From contig NZ_SSXE01000118.1 in NCBI RefSeq assembly GCF_021699195.1, positions 1-49,534 of the forward strand: a stretch of DNA of 49,534 nt, written 5' to 3'. Within the stretch, counting starts at the first letter, position 1. The number at the start of each line of letters is the position of its first letter. The notes under the pieces were generated by a model, which was given only the letters and a program-made list of their open reading frames with translations, was not told the DNA's origin and made no database searches. The position numbers were made by a program, and so were the translations under genes. The stretch comes from Nonomuraea sp. MG754425 (GTDB lineage Bacteria; Actinomycetota; Actinomycetes; Streptosporangiales; Streptosporangiaceae). Below are positions 1 to 7,673 of this stretch, in pieces.

Positions 1-77
1 CCTCCCCCTCTGACCCGCACGACGTCCGTCCGGCTGGGGGTGGGCCGGACGGACGTCGTGCGGGTCAGAGGGGGAGG
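1..77. repeat. Perfect 34-bp inverted repeat at contig start
   Basis: Bases 1-34 are the exact reverse complement of bases 44-77, with a 9-nt loop between them. The right arm includes the last four codons and the stop of the acyl-CoA dehydrogenase gene (65-77). It could be a very strong terminator hairpin, but there is no T-run, and a 34-bp perfect stem that reaches into coding sequence at the exact end of a contig is also what a fold-back assembly artefact looks like. Confidence 0.75.
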
Positions 78-1288
78 CCGCCGGTGGCGGAGGCGGTGGA
101 GCCGGTGGCCTGGTAGGCGGCGATCGTCCGTTCGGCGATGCGCATCTGGTGGATCTCGTCGGCCCCGTCGGCGAAGCGGGCCCAGCGGGCGTGCTGGAAC
201 ATGTTCGCCAGCGGCGTGTCCGTCGAGTAGCCCAGGGCCCCGTGCACCTGGATCGCCCGGTCCACGATCCGGTTGAGGCTGCCGGCCACGAAGTGCTTGG
301 CCATCGACACCTCCGTTCGGAAGTCCTCGCCCTTGTCGATCTTGGAGGCGGCGTGCAGCACCATGAGCTTGCACTGGTACAGCTCCATGGCCGAGTCGGC
401 GATCAGCCACTGGATGCCCTGCTTCTCCGCGAGCAGGGAGCCGTGGCTGTAGCGGTTGAGCGCGCGGTCGACCATCATGTCCAGGGCCGTCTCCGCCTGC
501 GAGATCCAGCGCATGCAGTGGGCCAGGCGGGCCGGGCCGAGGCGGTACTGGCCCAGGCGGTGGCCGTTGCCGCGACCGCCGAGGATGGCGCTGTCGGGCA
601 GGCGCAGGTCCTTGATGACGATCTCGCTGTGGCCGGTGGAGCCGTGCATGGTCTCGACCTCGCGGACGTCCTGCCAGCCCGGGTTGGGCAGGTCCACGAG
701 GAAGGCGGTGTTGGCGCCGCGTGAGCCCTCCGGGACGTCCTTCTCGGTCCTGGCGATGAGGATGGCGAAGTTGGCCCGGCGGGCGTTGGAGATGAACCAT
801 TTGTGGCCGTTGATCACCCATTCGTCGCCGTCCTGGACGGCCTCCGTACGGATGAGCGTGGGGTCGGACCCGGCAACCTCCGGCTCGGTCATGGCGAAGC
901 AGGACATCTTGTGCCCGTCGAGGAGCGGTTGGAGGTAGGTCTCCTTCTGCTCGTCGCTCGCCCAGTGCAGGAGGGTGTGCATGTTGCCCTCGTCCGGGGC
1001 CATGCAGTTGAGCACCCACGGCCCGATGCGGGTCTTGGCCGCCTCCGACTGCACCATCGCCAGTTCCACATGGCCCAGGCCCATGCCGCCCCACTCCTTC
1101 GGCATGTGCGGCAGCCACAGGCCCTCCGCCTTGGCCAGGGTGCGCAGGTGGAAGAGCACGCGGAGGTACTCGTCGCGATCGCCCTCCTTCAGGTCTCCCA
1201 TGGTGGGGACGACCGTGCCCTGGATGAAGGCGCGAACCCGCTTGCGGATCTCCTCGTGCTCGGGGGCGAGAGTGAAATCAATGGCCAT
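65..1288 (-). CDS. Acyl-CoA dehydrogenase (ACAD10/11-like)
   Basis: This 407-residue protein is a full-length FAD-dependent acyl-CoA dehydrogenase, catalysing alpha,beta-desaturation of an acyl-CoA. Visible features are the flavin/substrate motif FAMTEPEVAGSDP (residues 131-143), GHKWFISNA (161-169), GPARLAHCMRW (about 251-261) and the C-terminal QVHGALGYS and GADEIHQMRIAERTI segments typical of the family. The GPxRxxHCMR wording is closest to the ACAD10/11 branch. ATG 1288 is chosen because AAGGAG lies 11 nt upstream and the family N-terminus begins there. It is the last gene of the ABC-importer operon, only 8 nt after the preceding ATPase gene, so its substrate may derive from the imported solute; that link is inference. 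The exact acyl-CoA substrate cannot be read from the sequence. Confidence 0.93.
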   Translation of the reverse strand: MAIDFTLAPEHEEIRKRVRAFIQGTVVPTMGDLKEGDRDEYLRVLFHLRTLAKAEGLWLPHMPKEWGGMGLGHVELAMVQSEAAKTRIGPWVLNCMAPDEGNMHTLLHWASDEQKETYLQPLLDGHKMSCFAMTEPEVAGSDPTLIRTEAVQDGDEWVINGHKWFISNARRANFAILIARTEKDVPEGSRGANTAFLVDLPNPGWQDVREVETMHGSTGHSEIVIKDLRLPDSAILGGRGNGHRLGQYRLGPARLAHCMRWISQAETALDMMVDRALNRYSHGSLLAEKQGIQWLIADSAMELYQCKLMVLHAASKIDKGEDFRTEVSMAKHFVAGSLNRIVDRAIQVHGALGYSTDTPLANMFQHARWARFADGADEIHQMRIAERTIAAYQATGSTASATGGLPL

Positions 1289-1296
1289 GTCGGTAT

Positions 1297-2289
1297 TTAC
1301 TCCTTGCTGGAAACAGGTAGGGCTGGGTAGTGACAGGCGAGCCAGTGGTCGTCGCCGACCTGCCTGATCTGGGGCTCCTCCGCCGCGCAGCGCGCCGCCG
1401 CGCTCGGGCAGCGGGTGCGGAAGCGGCACCCGGACGGCGGGCTGACCGGTGACGGCGGTTCGCCGCTGATCAGGGTGTCGGCGGGCGGCAGGCCGGAACC
1501 GCCGCCCGGGATGGAGGCGATCAGGGCACGGGTGTACGGGTGCGCCGGGCGGGCGATCAGGTCGGCGCCGGGCGCCAGTTCGCACACCTTGCCCAGGTAC
1601 ATGACCATGATGCGGTCGCTGACGTTCTTCACCACGGCCAGGTCGTGGGCGATGAAGACGAGCGTGAGCCGGTAGCGGGCCTTGAGGTCTTCGAGCAGGT
1701 TGAGGATCTGGGCCTGCACGGAGACGTCCAGCGCGGAGACGGGCTCGTCGCAGATCACCACCTCCGGGTCGAGGATCAGGGCACGCGCGATGGAGATGCG
1801 CTGGCACTGCCCGCCGGAGAACTCGTGCGATCGGCGCTCCGCCGCCGTGGCCGGGTCGAGGCCGACCGCCTCCAGGACCTCGTCCACCCGGTCGCCGGGG
1901 AGCCGCCACACGCGCGGGCCCTCCCCGACGATGTCGCGCACACGGCGGCGGGGGTTGAGGGACGAGACGGGGTCCTGGAAGATCATCTGGAGGCGCTGCC
2001 TGACCAGGCGCAGGGCGTCCCCGCGCAGGGCGGTCAGCTCGACGCCGTCGAGCCGGACCGAGCCGGAGCGGGGCGGCGGAAGCTGGACGAGCGCCCGCGC
2101 GGCACTGGACTTGCCGCAACCGGACTCGCCGACGATGCCGAGCGTCTCGCCGCGCGCCAGGTCGAAACTCACCCCGGACACGGCCCGCACGGTGCGTCCA
2201 CGTCCGGCGGGGAACTCCACGACCAGATCCTCCACCCGCAGCAGCACGTCGTCACGGGGACGCAGGTGGGCCTTTCCGCTACCGGCCAC
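1297..2289 (-). CDS. Oligopeptide/dipeptide-type ABC transporter ATP-binding protein (DppF-like)
   Basis: This 330-residue protein is the second nucleotide-binding subunit of the importer. It has Walker A GESGCGKS (residues 54-61), the signature SGGQCQR (158-164, with Cys where Arg is usual), Walker B VVICDE (177-182) and the C-terminal oligopeptide-transporter extension with a CRFRTRCP cysteine motif. GTG 2289 is preferred: it has AGGAG 9 nt upstream and overlaps the stop of the fused upstream gene by 11 nt, suggesting translational coupling. It would pair with the ATPase half of the fused DppC-DppD protein. Substrate class (peptide, nickel, glycoside or other) cannot be decided from ATPase sequence. 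Confidence 0.92.
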   Translation of the reverse strand: MAGSGKAHLRPRDDVLLRVEDLVVEFPAGRGRTVRAVSGVSFDLARGETLGIVGESGCGKSSAARALVQLPPPRSGSVRLDGVELTALRGDALRLVRQRLQMIFQDPVSSLNPRRRVRDIVGEGPRVWRLPGDRVDEVLEAVGLDPATAAERRSHEFSGGQCQRISIARALILDPEVVICDEPVSALDVSVQAQILNLLEDLKARYRLTLVFIAHDLAVVKNVSDRIMVMYLGKVCELAPGADLIARPAHPYTRALIASIPGGGSGLPPADTLISGEPPSPVSPPSGCRFRTRCPSAAARCAAEEPQIRQVGDDHWLACHYPALPVSSKE

Positions 2290-4219
2290 GGCTCTCAACT
2301 CCTGACGCGTTCTCCGGGGCCGGCGCCCCGGCGGCTGGTGGGCGGGTGAGCTGCGCCGCCGTGGCCGGGTCGGGGCCGGCCACCTCCAGGGGGAACCAGC
2401 AGGCTTGCCGGTGACCGTCGCCGTCCTGCGCGGACAGCGGCGGCGTCTCGATCGCGCACCGCTCCTGTGCATACCCGCACCGCGCCCGGAACGCGCATCC
2501 CGCGGGCAGCCCCGCCAGGTCGGGCGGCCTGCCGGGGATGACGCGGAGCTCGTGGTGCACCGGATCGGTGAGCCGCGGCGCGGCCCGGAGCAGAGCCTCG
2601 GTGTACGGCATCCGCGGCCGGGCGAACACCTGCGCGGCGGGCCCGCGTTCCACCACCTTCCCGGCGTACATGACGATCACCTCGTCCGCCCACCTGGCGA
2701 CCACCGACAGGTCGTGGCTGACGAGCACCACGGCCATGTCCCGTTCTTCGCGCTGCCGGTGCAGCAGCCGCAGCACCTGGTCCTGGATGGTGACGTCGAG
2801 CGCGGTGGTGGGCTCGTCGGCGAAGAGCACGTCGGGACGGCACGAGAGCGCCATCGCGATCGTCACCCGCTGCCGCATCCCGCCCGAGAGCTGGTGGGGG
2901 TAGCGGCGCAGCACGCGCACGGGGTCGGGGATGCCGACGGAGGCGAGCAGCCGGGCGGCCTCGTCGCGGGCCTGCCTGCGGCTCATGCGCAGGTGCACCC
3001 GCAGCGGCTCCATCACCTGGGTGCCGATCGTGCGGACGGGGTTCAGCGCGGTCATCGGGTCCTGGAACACGGTCCCGAGCCGCCGCCCGAGCACCGAACG
3101 CATCTCGGCGGGGCCGTGCGTGGTCAGGTCGTCGCCCGACAGGTACACGTGGCCGTCCCGGACCGAAGAACCGGGCAGCAGACCGAGGACGGAGCGGATC
3201 AGCATGGACTTGCCCGACCCCGACTCGCCGACGATGGCCAGCGTCCGGCCCCGGTCCAGCGTGAAGGAGACGCCGTCCACGGCCTTGACGACGCCGCGCG
3301 GCGTGACGAAGTGCGTGCGCAGCTCCTCGACCTGGAGCAGGGTGTCGCGCACCGGGTGCGCCGCGGCGGGCGGCCCGGCGGCGACGGCCTGGCGCACCGG
3401 CTCCAGGCCACTCTCGCGCACGTCCGTCATGGCCCGCAGCCGGTCGCCGACCAGGTTGAACGACAGCACGGTCAGGAACATGGCGATCGAGGGGGCGAGC
3501 ACGACGTGCGGCGCGTCCTCCATGAGCGTGCGGCCCTCGTTGATCAGCCCGCCCCAGGTGGGGGTGGGCGCCTGGACGGACAGGCCGAGGAAGGCCAGGC
3601 TGCCCTCGGCCACCACGACCACGGCCATCCCGATGAAGGCGTACGAGGCCGCGGGGACGGCCACGTTCGGCACGATCTCGCGCCACAGGATGCGCCGGTC
3701 GCGCGCCCCGAGCACGCGGGCGGCCAGTACGAACTCGCGCTCGGCGAAGGTGAGGGTGGCCCCCCGGATCAGGCGCACCCAGGACGGTATGCCGAGCACG
3801 CCGAGCACGATCAGCACGTTGCGCAGGCTCGCCCCGGCGAAGGCGACCACGGCCAGCGCGAACACCAGCGCGGGGAACGCCTGCGCCACGTCGTTGACGG
3901 CCATGATGACCGCGTCCGTGGCCCGCCGCCGGTATCCGGCCAGGATGCCGAGCGGGGCCCCGACGCCCAGGCCGAGGAGCACCGCGCCGATGCCGACGCC
4001 GAGCGAGACGCGCGCCCCGTGCACGACCCGGCTGAGCACGTCGCGGCCGAGGCCGTCGGTGCCGAACGGGTGCGCGAGGCTGGGCCCGGACCGGGGCGGC
4101 CCGGCGAGCGTCTCGTCGTAGCGGGCGAGCGGCAGCAGGTCGGCCAGGAGGGCGGCGAGCAGCACCAGTCCGATCCAGCCGACCGCCAGGCAGAACCCGA
4201 GCCCCAGCCGCCTACGCAC
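2279..4219 (-). CDS. Fused ABC permease (DppC-like) and ATPase (DppD-like)
   Basis: One 646-residue protein carries two importer subunits. Residues 1-267 form a DppC-like permease with several hydrophobic segments and the cytoplasmic EAA-type loop (about 161-185). A short linker (about 268-292) leads to a complete DppD-like ATPase with Walker A GESGSGKS (331-338), signature LSGGMRQ (444-450), Walker B VLFADEP (464-470) and the C-terminal cysteine-rich extension. Separate dppC and dppD genes are the more usual arrangement; such fusions are known in some actinobacteria. The GTG start at 4219 overlaps the upstream permease stop by 8 nt. No internal stop or start break separates the halves, so this reads as a true fusion rather than an annotation artefact. 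Confidence 0.92.
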   Translation of the reverse strand: MRRRLGLGFCLAVGWIGLVLLAALLADLLPLARYDETLAGPPRSGPSLAHPFGTDGLGRDVLSRVVHGARVSLGVGIGAVLLGLGVGAPLGILAGYRRRATDAVIMAVNDVAQAFPALVFALAVVAFAGASLRNVLIVLGVLGIPSWVRLIRGATLTFAEREFVLAARVLGARDRRILWREIVPNVAVPAASYAFIGMAVVVVAEGSLAFLGLSVQAPTPTWGGLINEGRTLMEDAPHVVLAPSIAMFLTVLSFNLVGDRLRAMTDVRESGLEPVRQAVAAGPPAAAHPVRDTLLQVEELRTHFVTPRGVVKAVDGVSFTLDRGRTLAIVGESGSGKSMLIRSVLGLLPGSSVRDGHVYLSGDDLTTHGPAEMRSVLGRRLGTVFQDPMTALNPVRTIGTQVMEPLRVHLRMSRRQARDEAARLLASVGIPDPVRVLRRYPHQLSGGMRQRVTIAMALSCRPDVLFADEPTTALDVTIQDQVLRLLHRQREERDMAVVLVSHDLSVVARWADEVIVMYAGKVVERGPAAQVFARPRMPYTEALLRAAPRLTDPVHHELRVIPGRPPDLAGLPAGCAFRARCGYAQERCAIETPPLSAQDGDGHRQACWFPLEVAGPDPATAAQLTRPPAAGAPAPENASGVESRGR

Positions 4220-5150
4220 GCCGGATCCTCGGGTCGACGGCGGCGTACACGAGGTCCACCGCGAAGTTGACGACCACGTAGCCGACCGAGATCAGCACGA
4301 CGCCTCCCTGAACCGTCAGGTAGTCGCGGGAAAAGATGGAGTCGACGATGAGCCGCCCGACGCCGGGCAGGCCGAAGAGGGTCTCGATGATCACGGTGCC
4401 GCCGATGAGCGCGCCCAGGTTGAGCCCGATGGCGGTGATGAGGCTGATCGCGGACGGCCGCAGCGCGTGCCGCCACAGGATCCGGCGCGGCGACAGGCCG
4501 CGGGCGCGCGCCAGCGTGATGTAGTCCTCCTGGAGGGTGGCGATCAGGTCGGTACGCAGCAGCCGCGCGTACACGGCGAACTGCCCGCAGCCCAGCGTGA
4601 TCGCGGGCAGTACCACGGAGGTGAGGTTCCAGCCCAGGTCGAGGGTGATGGGCGTCCAGCCGGTCGCGGGCACCACCTGCCAGGTGACCGCGAAGACGAG
4701 GATCAGCAGCACCCCGAGCACGAACACCGGCGTCGACAGCAGCGCGAAGCTGAGCGCGGTGAGCGCCTGGTCGAGGGCGCGCCCGGCGCGGCGGGCGGCG
4801 GCCACGCCCACCGGGATCGCCAGCCCGAGCGCGACGATCTGCGCGGCGACCAGCAGTTCCAGCGTGACGGGCAGCCGCCCGGCCAGCTCGCCGCCGACGG
4901 GCATCCTGGTGATGTACGAGGTGCCGAAGTCGCCGCCCAGCAGGCCGCCGAGCCAGTCGAGGTAGCGCACCAGCAGCGGCTGGTCCAGCCCGAGCTCCCG
5001 GACGAGCTGCGCGCGGGCCTCCTCGGTCGCCGACAGGCCCAGGATCTGCGTGACCGGGTCGCCGGGCAGCAGGTTGAGCAGGGCGAACGACAGGAAGGTC
5101 ACCACGACCAGCACCACCAGGAGCCGGACCAGCCGGTGGACGACGATCAC
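4212..5150 (-). CDS. ABC transporter permease (DppB-like)
   Basis: This 312-residue integral membrane protein is the first permease of the importer. It opens with the DppB hallmark of an N-terminal membrane helix followed by LLPGDPV, and contains further hydrophobic segments and the ITLARARGLSPRRILWRHALR coupling loop. The GTG start at 5150 overlaps the binding-protein stop as GTGA, consistent with coupling. It would heterodimerise with the permease half of the fused downstream protein. Confidence 0.93.
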   Translation of the reverse strand: MIVVHRLVRLLVVLVVVTFLSFALLNLLPGDPVTQILGLSATEEARAQLVRELGLDQPLLVRYLDWLGGLLGGDFGTSYITRMPVGGELAGRLPVTLELLVAAQIVALGLAIPVGVAAARRAGRALDQALTALSFALLSTPVFVLGVLLILVFAVTWQVVPATGWTPITLDLGWNLTSVVLPAITLGCGQFAVYARLLRTDLIATLQEDYITLARARGLSPRRILWRHALRPSAISLITAIGLNLGALIGGTVIIETLFGLPGVGRLIVDSIFSRDYLTVQGGVVLISVGYVVVNFAVDLVYAAVDPRIRRA

Positions 5151-6769
5151 CGTTCGCTGACCCAGAGCTGGCCGAACGGGTGGTACGGGACGGGCGAGCC
5201 GGTCAGCGGCAGCCCCTTCTCGCCGTCGGGCAGCACGTGCTCGCCGATGCCGCGCACCTTGGTCTTGGCGATGATGGCCCCGGTGTCGAGGTGGTCGACG
5301 AACACGTACGGCACCAGTTCGCGCAGCCGTTCCTGCACGGTGGCGTAGGCCGACTTGCGCGCGGCCGGGTCGGGGTCGGTCCGCCCGGTGTCGAGGGCGG
5401 CGCTCAGCTTGGCGTCCTTGAGCCGGGTCATGTTGAGCGAGATGGCGCCGACGGGCTTGGCGTACGCCTGGTGCATCCAGATGTACTCGCCGTCGGGGTC
5501 CTGCGCCGAGAACTGCGTCCACACGGTGGCCGCGTAGTTGCCGGTGATGGCGCGGTTGATCAGGTCGGCCTGGTCGGCCTGCTTGATCGTCACCTTGACG
5601 CCGGCCTTGCGCCACATGTCCTGGGCCAGCTCGACGCCCTGCATGGTGTTCGGGTCGGGGGTGGAGATCAGCTCGAAGCTGATCGGGCCCTTCTCCGCCT
5701 CGACCTCCTTGATCAGCGCGGTGGCCTTGGCCAGGTCGTAGTCGGGGTAGCCGCCGGCGGCGTACCAGGGGGAGTCCTTCGACCAGGGGCCGTCGGCCGG
5801 CTGGGTCAGTCCGCCGCGCAGGGTCGAGATGACGGTCTTGCGGTCGGTGGCGTAGGCCAGGGCCCGGCGCACCCGTACGTCGTCGAGCGGGGCCACGGCG
5901 GTGTTGAGCAGGAACATGTACTCGGCCACGGCCATGCCCCCGGCCCGGTGGACGGTGTAGGCGTCCTTCAGCGCGCCGAACTTGGTCAGGTCCTCGTCGC
6001 GGGAGGTCCCGATGGCGTCCACGCCGCCGGCTTCGAGGGTCTGGGCGCGGGTCTGGCTGTCGGGCAGGATCCTGAACTCGATCTCGTCCAGGTACGGCAG
6101 GCCCTGCCGCCAGTAGCGCGGGTTGCGGGTGACGACCATGCGGTTGTCCGGCACGTACTCCTTGAACAGGAACGGTCCGGTGCCGACCGGCTTGAGGCTG
6201 GCCGTCTTGGGGTCGGTGAGCGAGGAGGGCGGCACGATCATGCCGTTCTGGGCGGCCAGGTAGTAGGGGAAGGCCACCCACGGCTGGTTCAGCACGACCT
6301 TGACCGTCATCGGGTCGGGCAGCTCGAACGACTCGATCGGCCCGAACACGGCCGCTGTCAGGGGGGAGCGCTTCTGGGCTTCGAGGTTGGCCTTGACGAT
6401 GTCGCCGGTCAGGGAGATGCCGTCGGAGAACGAGATGCCCGACCTGACCTTGATCGTCCATTCGTCGTACTTCTGGTTGGGGGTGAGCGACTCGGCCAGG
6501 TACGGCTTCCAGCCGCCGTCGGCGTCCACGCTCACCAGCGGCTCGATGATGGTGCCCGACATGCTGTAGCTCTGGGCCGCGAACTGGTCGGTGACGGGGT
6601 TGAACCCGTTGGCGTCCGCGCTCAGCGCGTAGATCAGCCGCCCGCCCTGGGCCGGCCCCGTCGCGGGCGCGCCCGACGGGGCTCCTGGTTCAACCGGCCG
6701 CTGCCCGCTGCACGCCAGCAGCACCGTCGCGGCCAGCGCCAAGGTGGCCGGCATCCTCCAGCGTTTCAT
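5147..6769 (-). CDS. ABC transporter substrate-binding lipoprotein, family 5
   Basis: This 540-residue extracellular solute-binding protein is of the SBP_bac_5 family (peptides, nickel, opines, glycosides). Residues 1-20 are a lipoprotein signal peptide ending in the lipobox LLAC with Cys20, followed by a Pro/Ala-rich linker. The family-typical PYLAESL segment and central lobe are present and the length is normal. ATG 6769 has GGAGGAGG 5 nt upstream. It is the first gene of the minus-strand operon and is probably controlled by the palindromic site at 6803-6832, which it shares with the divergent TetR gene. The ligand is unknown; the operon's acyl-CoA dehydrogenase hints at a carboxylate or acylated solute. 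Confidence 0.93.
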   Translation of the reverse strand: MKRWRMPATLALAATVLLACSGQRPVEPGAPSGAPATGPAQGGRLIYALSADANGFNPVTDQFAAQSYSMSGTIIEPLVSVDADGGWKPYLAESLTPNQKYDEWTIKVRSGISFSDGISLTGDIVKANLEAQKRSPLTAAVFGPIESFELPDPMTVKVVLNQPWVAFPYYLAAQNGMIVPPSSLTDPKTASLKPVGTGPFLFKEYVPDNRMVVTRNPRYWRQGLPYLDEIEFRILPDSQTRAQTLEAGGVDAIGTSRDEDLTKFGALKDAYTVHRAGGMAVAEYMFLLNTAVAPLDDVRVRRALAYATDRKTVISTLRGGLTQPADGPWSKDSPWYAAGGYPDYDLAKATALIKEVEAEKGPISFELISTPDPNTMQGVELAQDMWRKAGVKVTIKQADQADLINRAITGNYAATVWTQFSAQDPDGEYIWMHQAYAKPVGAISLNMTRLKDAKLSAALDTGRTDPDPAARKSAYATVQERLRELVPYVFVDHLDTGAIIAKTKVRGIGEHVLPDGEKGLPLTGSPVPYHPFGQLWVSER

Positions 6770-6802
6770 TCACGCCTCCTCCCGGCAGGTCCCCCCGAGA
6801 GC

Positions 6803-6832
6803 AATTTCACCGATAGTACTATCGGTGAAATT
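6803..6832. promoter_or_regulatory. 30-bp perfect palindrome, probable TetR operator
   Basis: Positions 6803-6817 and 6818-6832 are exact reverse complements (half site AATTTCACCGATAGT). The site lies in the 105-nt divergent gap between the importer operon and the TetR gene, and its AT content stands out from the surroundings. It overlaps the proposed minus-strand -10 hexamer, so an occupied site would block the importer promoter and probably autoregulate the regulator. Confidence 0.88.
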
Positions 6833-6840
6833 CCGCACAA
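6813..6840 (-). promoter_or_regulatory. Probable promoter of the importer operon
   Basis: Reading the minus strand, TTGTGC (6835-6840) and TACTAT (6813-6818) are separated by 16 nt, a reasonable sigma-70-type pair. The -10 hexamer and spacer are inside the palindrome. Confidence 0.5.
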
Positions 6841-6874
6841 GTGGCGCGAGAGAATCGTTACGGAGGGAGGGCCG

Positions 6875-7543
6875 ATGACGAGCACACCGCTCAGCAGGAG
6901 CGAGGCCAAGGACCTGACCCGGCGCAAGCTCATCCGAGCCGCGCTGGCGATCCTCGACGAGGAGGGGGAGGCCGGGCTCAGCACCGTCAAGGTGGCCAGG
7001 GCCGCCGGCATCGCGCAGTCCAGCTTCTACGTGCACTTCAAGGACATGCAGGAGCTGCTGCGGGTGCTCGCGGAGGAGGGCGGTGAGCGGCTGCGCTCAT
7101 CGATGAGAGAGGCGCGGCGCCGGGCCCGCGAGTCCCCCGGCGACCTCGGCCTGCACCGCGAGACGTTCCGCATCCCCCTGGAGTCCATCTGCCGGCACCC
7201 CGAGCTGCTGCGCATCCAGATCAGGGCGCGCCACGACCCCTCCTCCTCGCTGCGCGACTTCGCCTCCGAGACCGCGGCGGCCTACCGCGAGCACCACGCC
7301 GCCGACCTGGCCGCCCTCGGCTACACGGCCGACAACGAGCGCGACCGGCGGCGGCTGGACATGATCGCCGACGGGATCAACGCGGCCACCAACGCGCTGG
7401 CCATGGGCCACCTGGAGGGGCGCTACCCCGACCTGGACGAGGCCGCCGACATCCTGACGGCCCTGTCACGAGGCGCGCTGCGGCTGCTGAGATCGACGTC
7501 GGGGGCGACCCGGCCCGGTGATGAGCCGCCCGCACGACCCTGA
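6875..7543 (+). CDS. TetR/AcrR family transcriptional regulator
   Basis: This 222-residue regulator has an N-terminal helix-turn-helix at about residues 36-55 (STVKVARAAGIAQSSFYVHF, the canonical TetR recognition helix pattern) and an alpha-helical ligand-binding C-terminal domain. ATG 6875 has GGAGGGAGG immediately upstream at suitable spacing. Divergent orientation from the importer-dehydrogenase operon across a perfect palindrome makes it the likely local repressor; the inducer is probably the transported compound or its CoA thioester (inference). The last codons and stop lie inside the first unit of a 19-bp tandem repeat array, so the C-terminus may vary between strains. Confidence 0.93.
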   Translation: MTSTPLSRSEAKDLTRRKLIRAALAILDEEGEAGLSTVKVARAAGIAQSSFYVHFKDMQELLRVLAEEGGERLRSSMREARRRARESPGDLGLHRETFRIPLESICRHPELLRIQIRARHDPSSSLRDFASETAAAYREHHAADLAALGYTADNERDRRRLDMIADGINAATNALAMGHLEGRYPDLDEAADILTALSRGALRLLRSTSGATRPGDEPPARP

Positions 7544-7645
7544 CCACGCCGCACGATCCTGACCACGCCGCACGATCCTGACCACGCCGCACGACCCTGA
7601 CCACGCCGCACGATCCTGACCACGCCGCACGATCCTGACCACGCC
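7532..7645. repeat. Six tandem copies of a 19-bp repeat
   Basis: The unit GCACGAYCCTGACCACGCC is repeated six times without spacers (starts 7532, 7551, 7570, 7589, 7608, 7627). Only the seventh base varies, in the order C,T,T,C,T,T, so the array is also two copies of a 57-bp triplet. The first unit contains the last codons and stop of the TetR gene; the rest fills the gap to the convergent oxidoreductase gene. Confidence 0.97.
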
Positions 7646-7670
7646 GCCGTCCCCCCGGGCAGGGGGCGGC
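7646..7670. terminator. Possible GC-rich hairpin between convergent genes
   Basis: GCCGTCCCCC (7646-7655) can pair with GGGGGCGGC (7662-7670) with one bulged base. It lies just downstream of both convergent genes. There is no T-tract. Confidence 0.4.
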
Positions 7671-7673
7671 GGG

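Noticed and set aside
65..2119. 684-codon minus-strand frame fusing the dehydrogenase to upstream sequence
   Set aside because: Upstream of ATG 1288 the translation is an out-of-frame shadow of the ATPase gene, and a ribosome-binding site marks the true start.
5180..6874. Long plus-strand open frame running opposite the binding-protein gene into the TetR gene
   Set aside because: It is the antisense of a clear SBP_bac_5 gene; only the part from ATG 6875, which has a ribosome-binding site and HTH, is real.
7532..7645. CRISPR array
   Set aside because: The 19-bp units are directly adjacent with no spacers and there are no cas genes.
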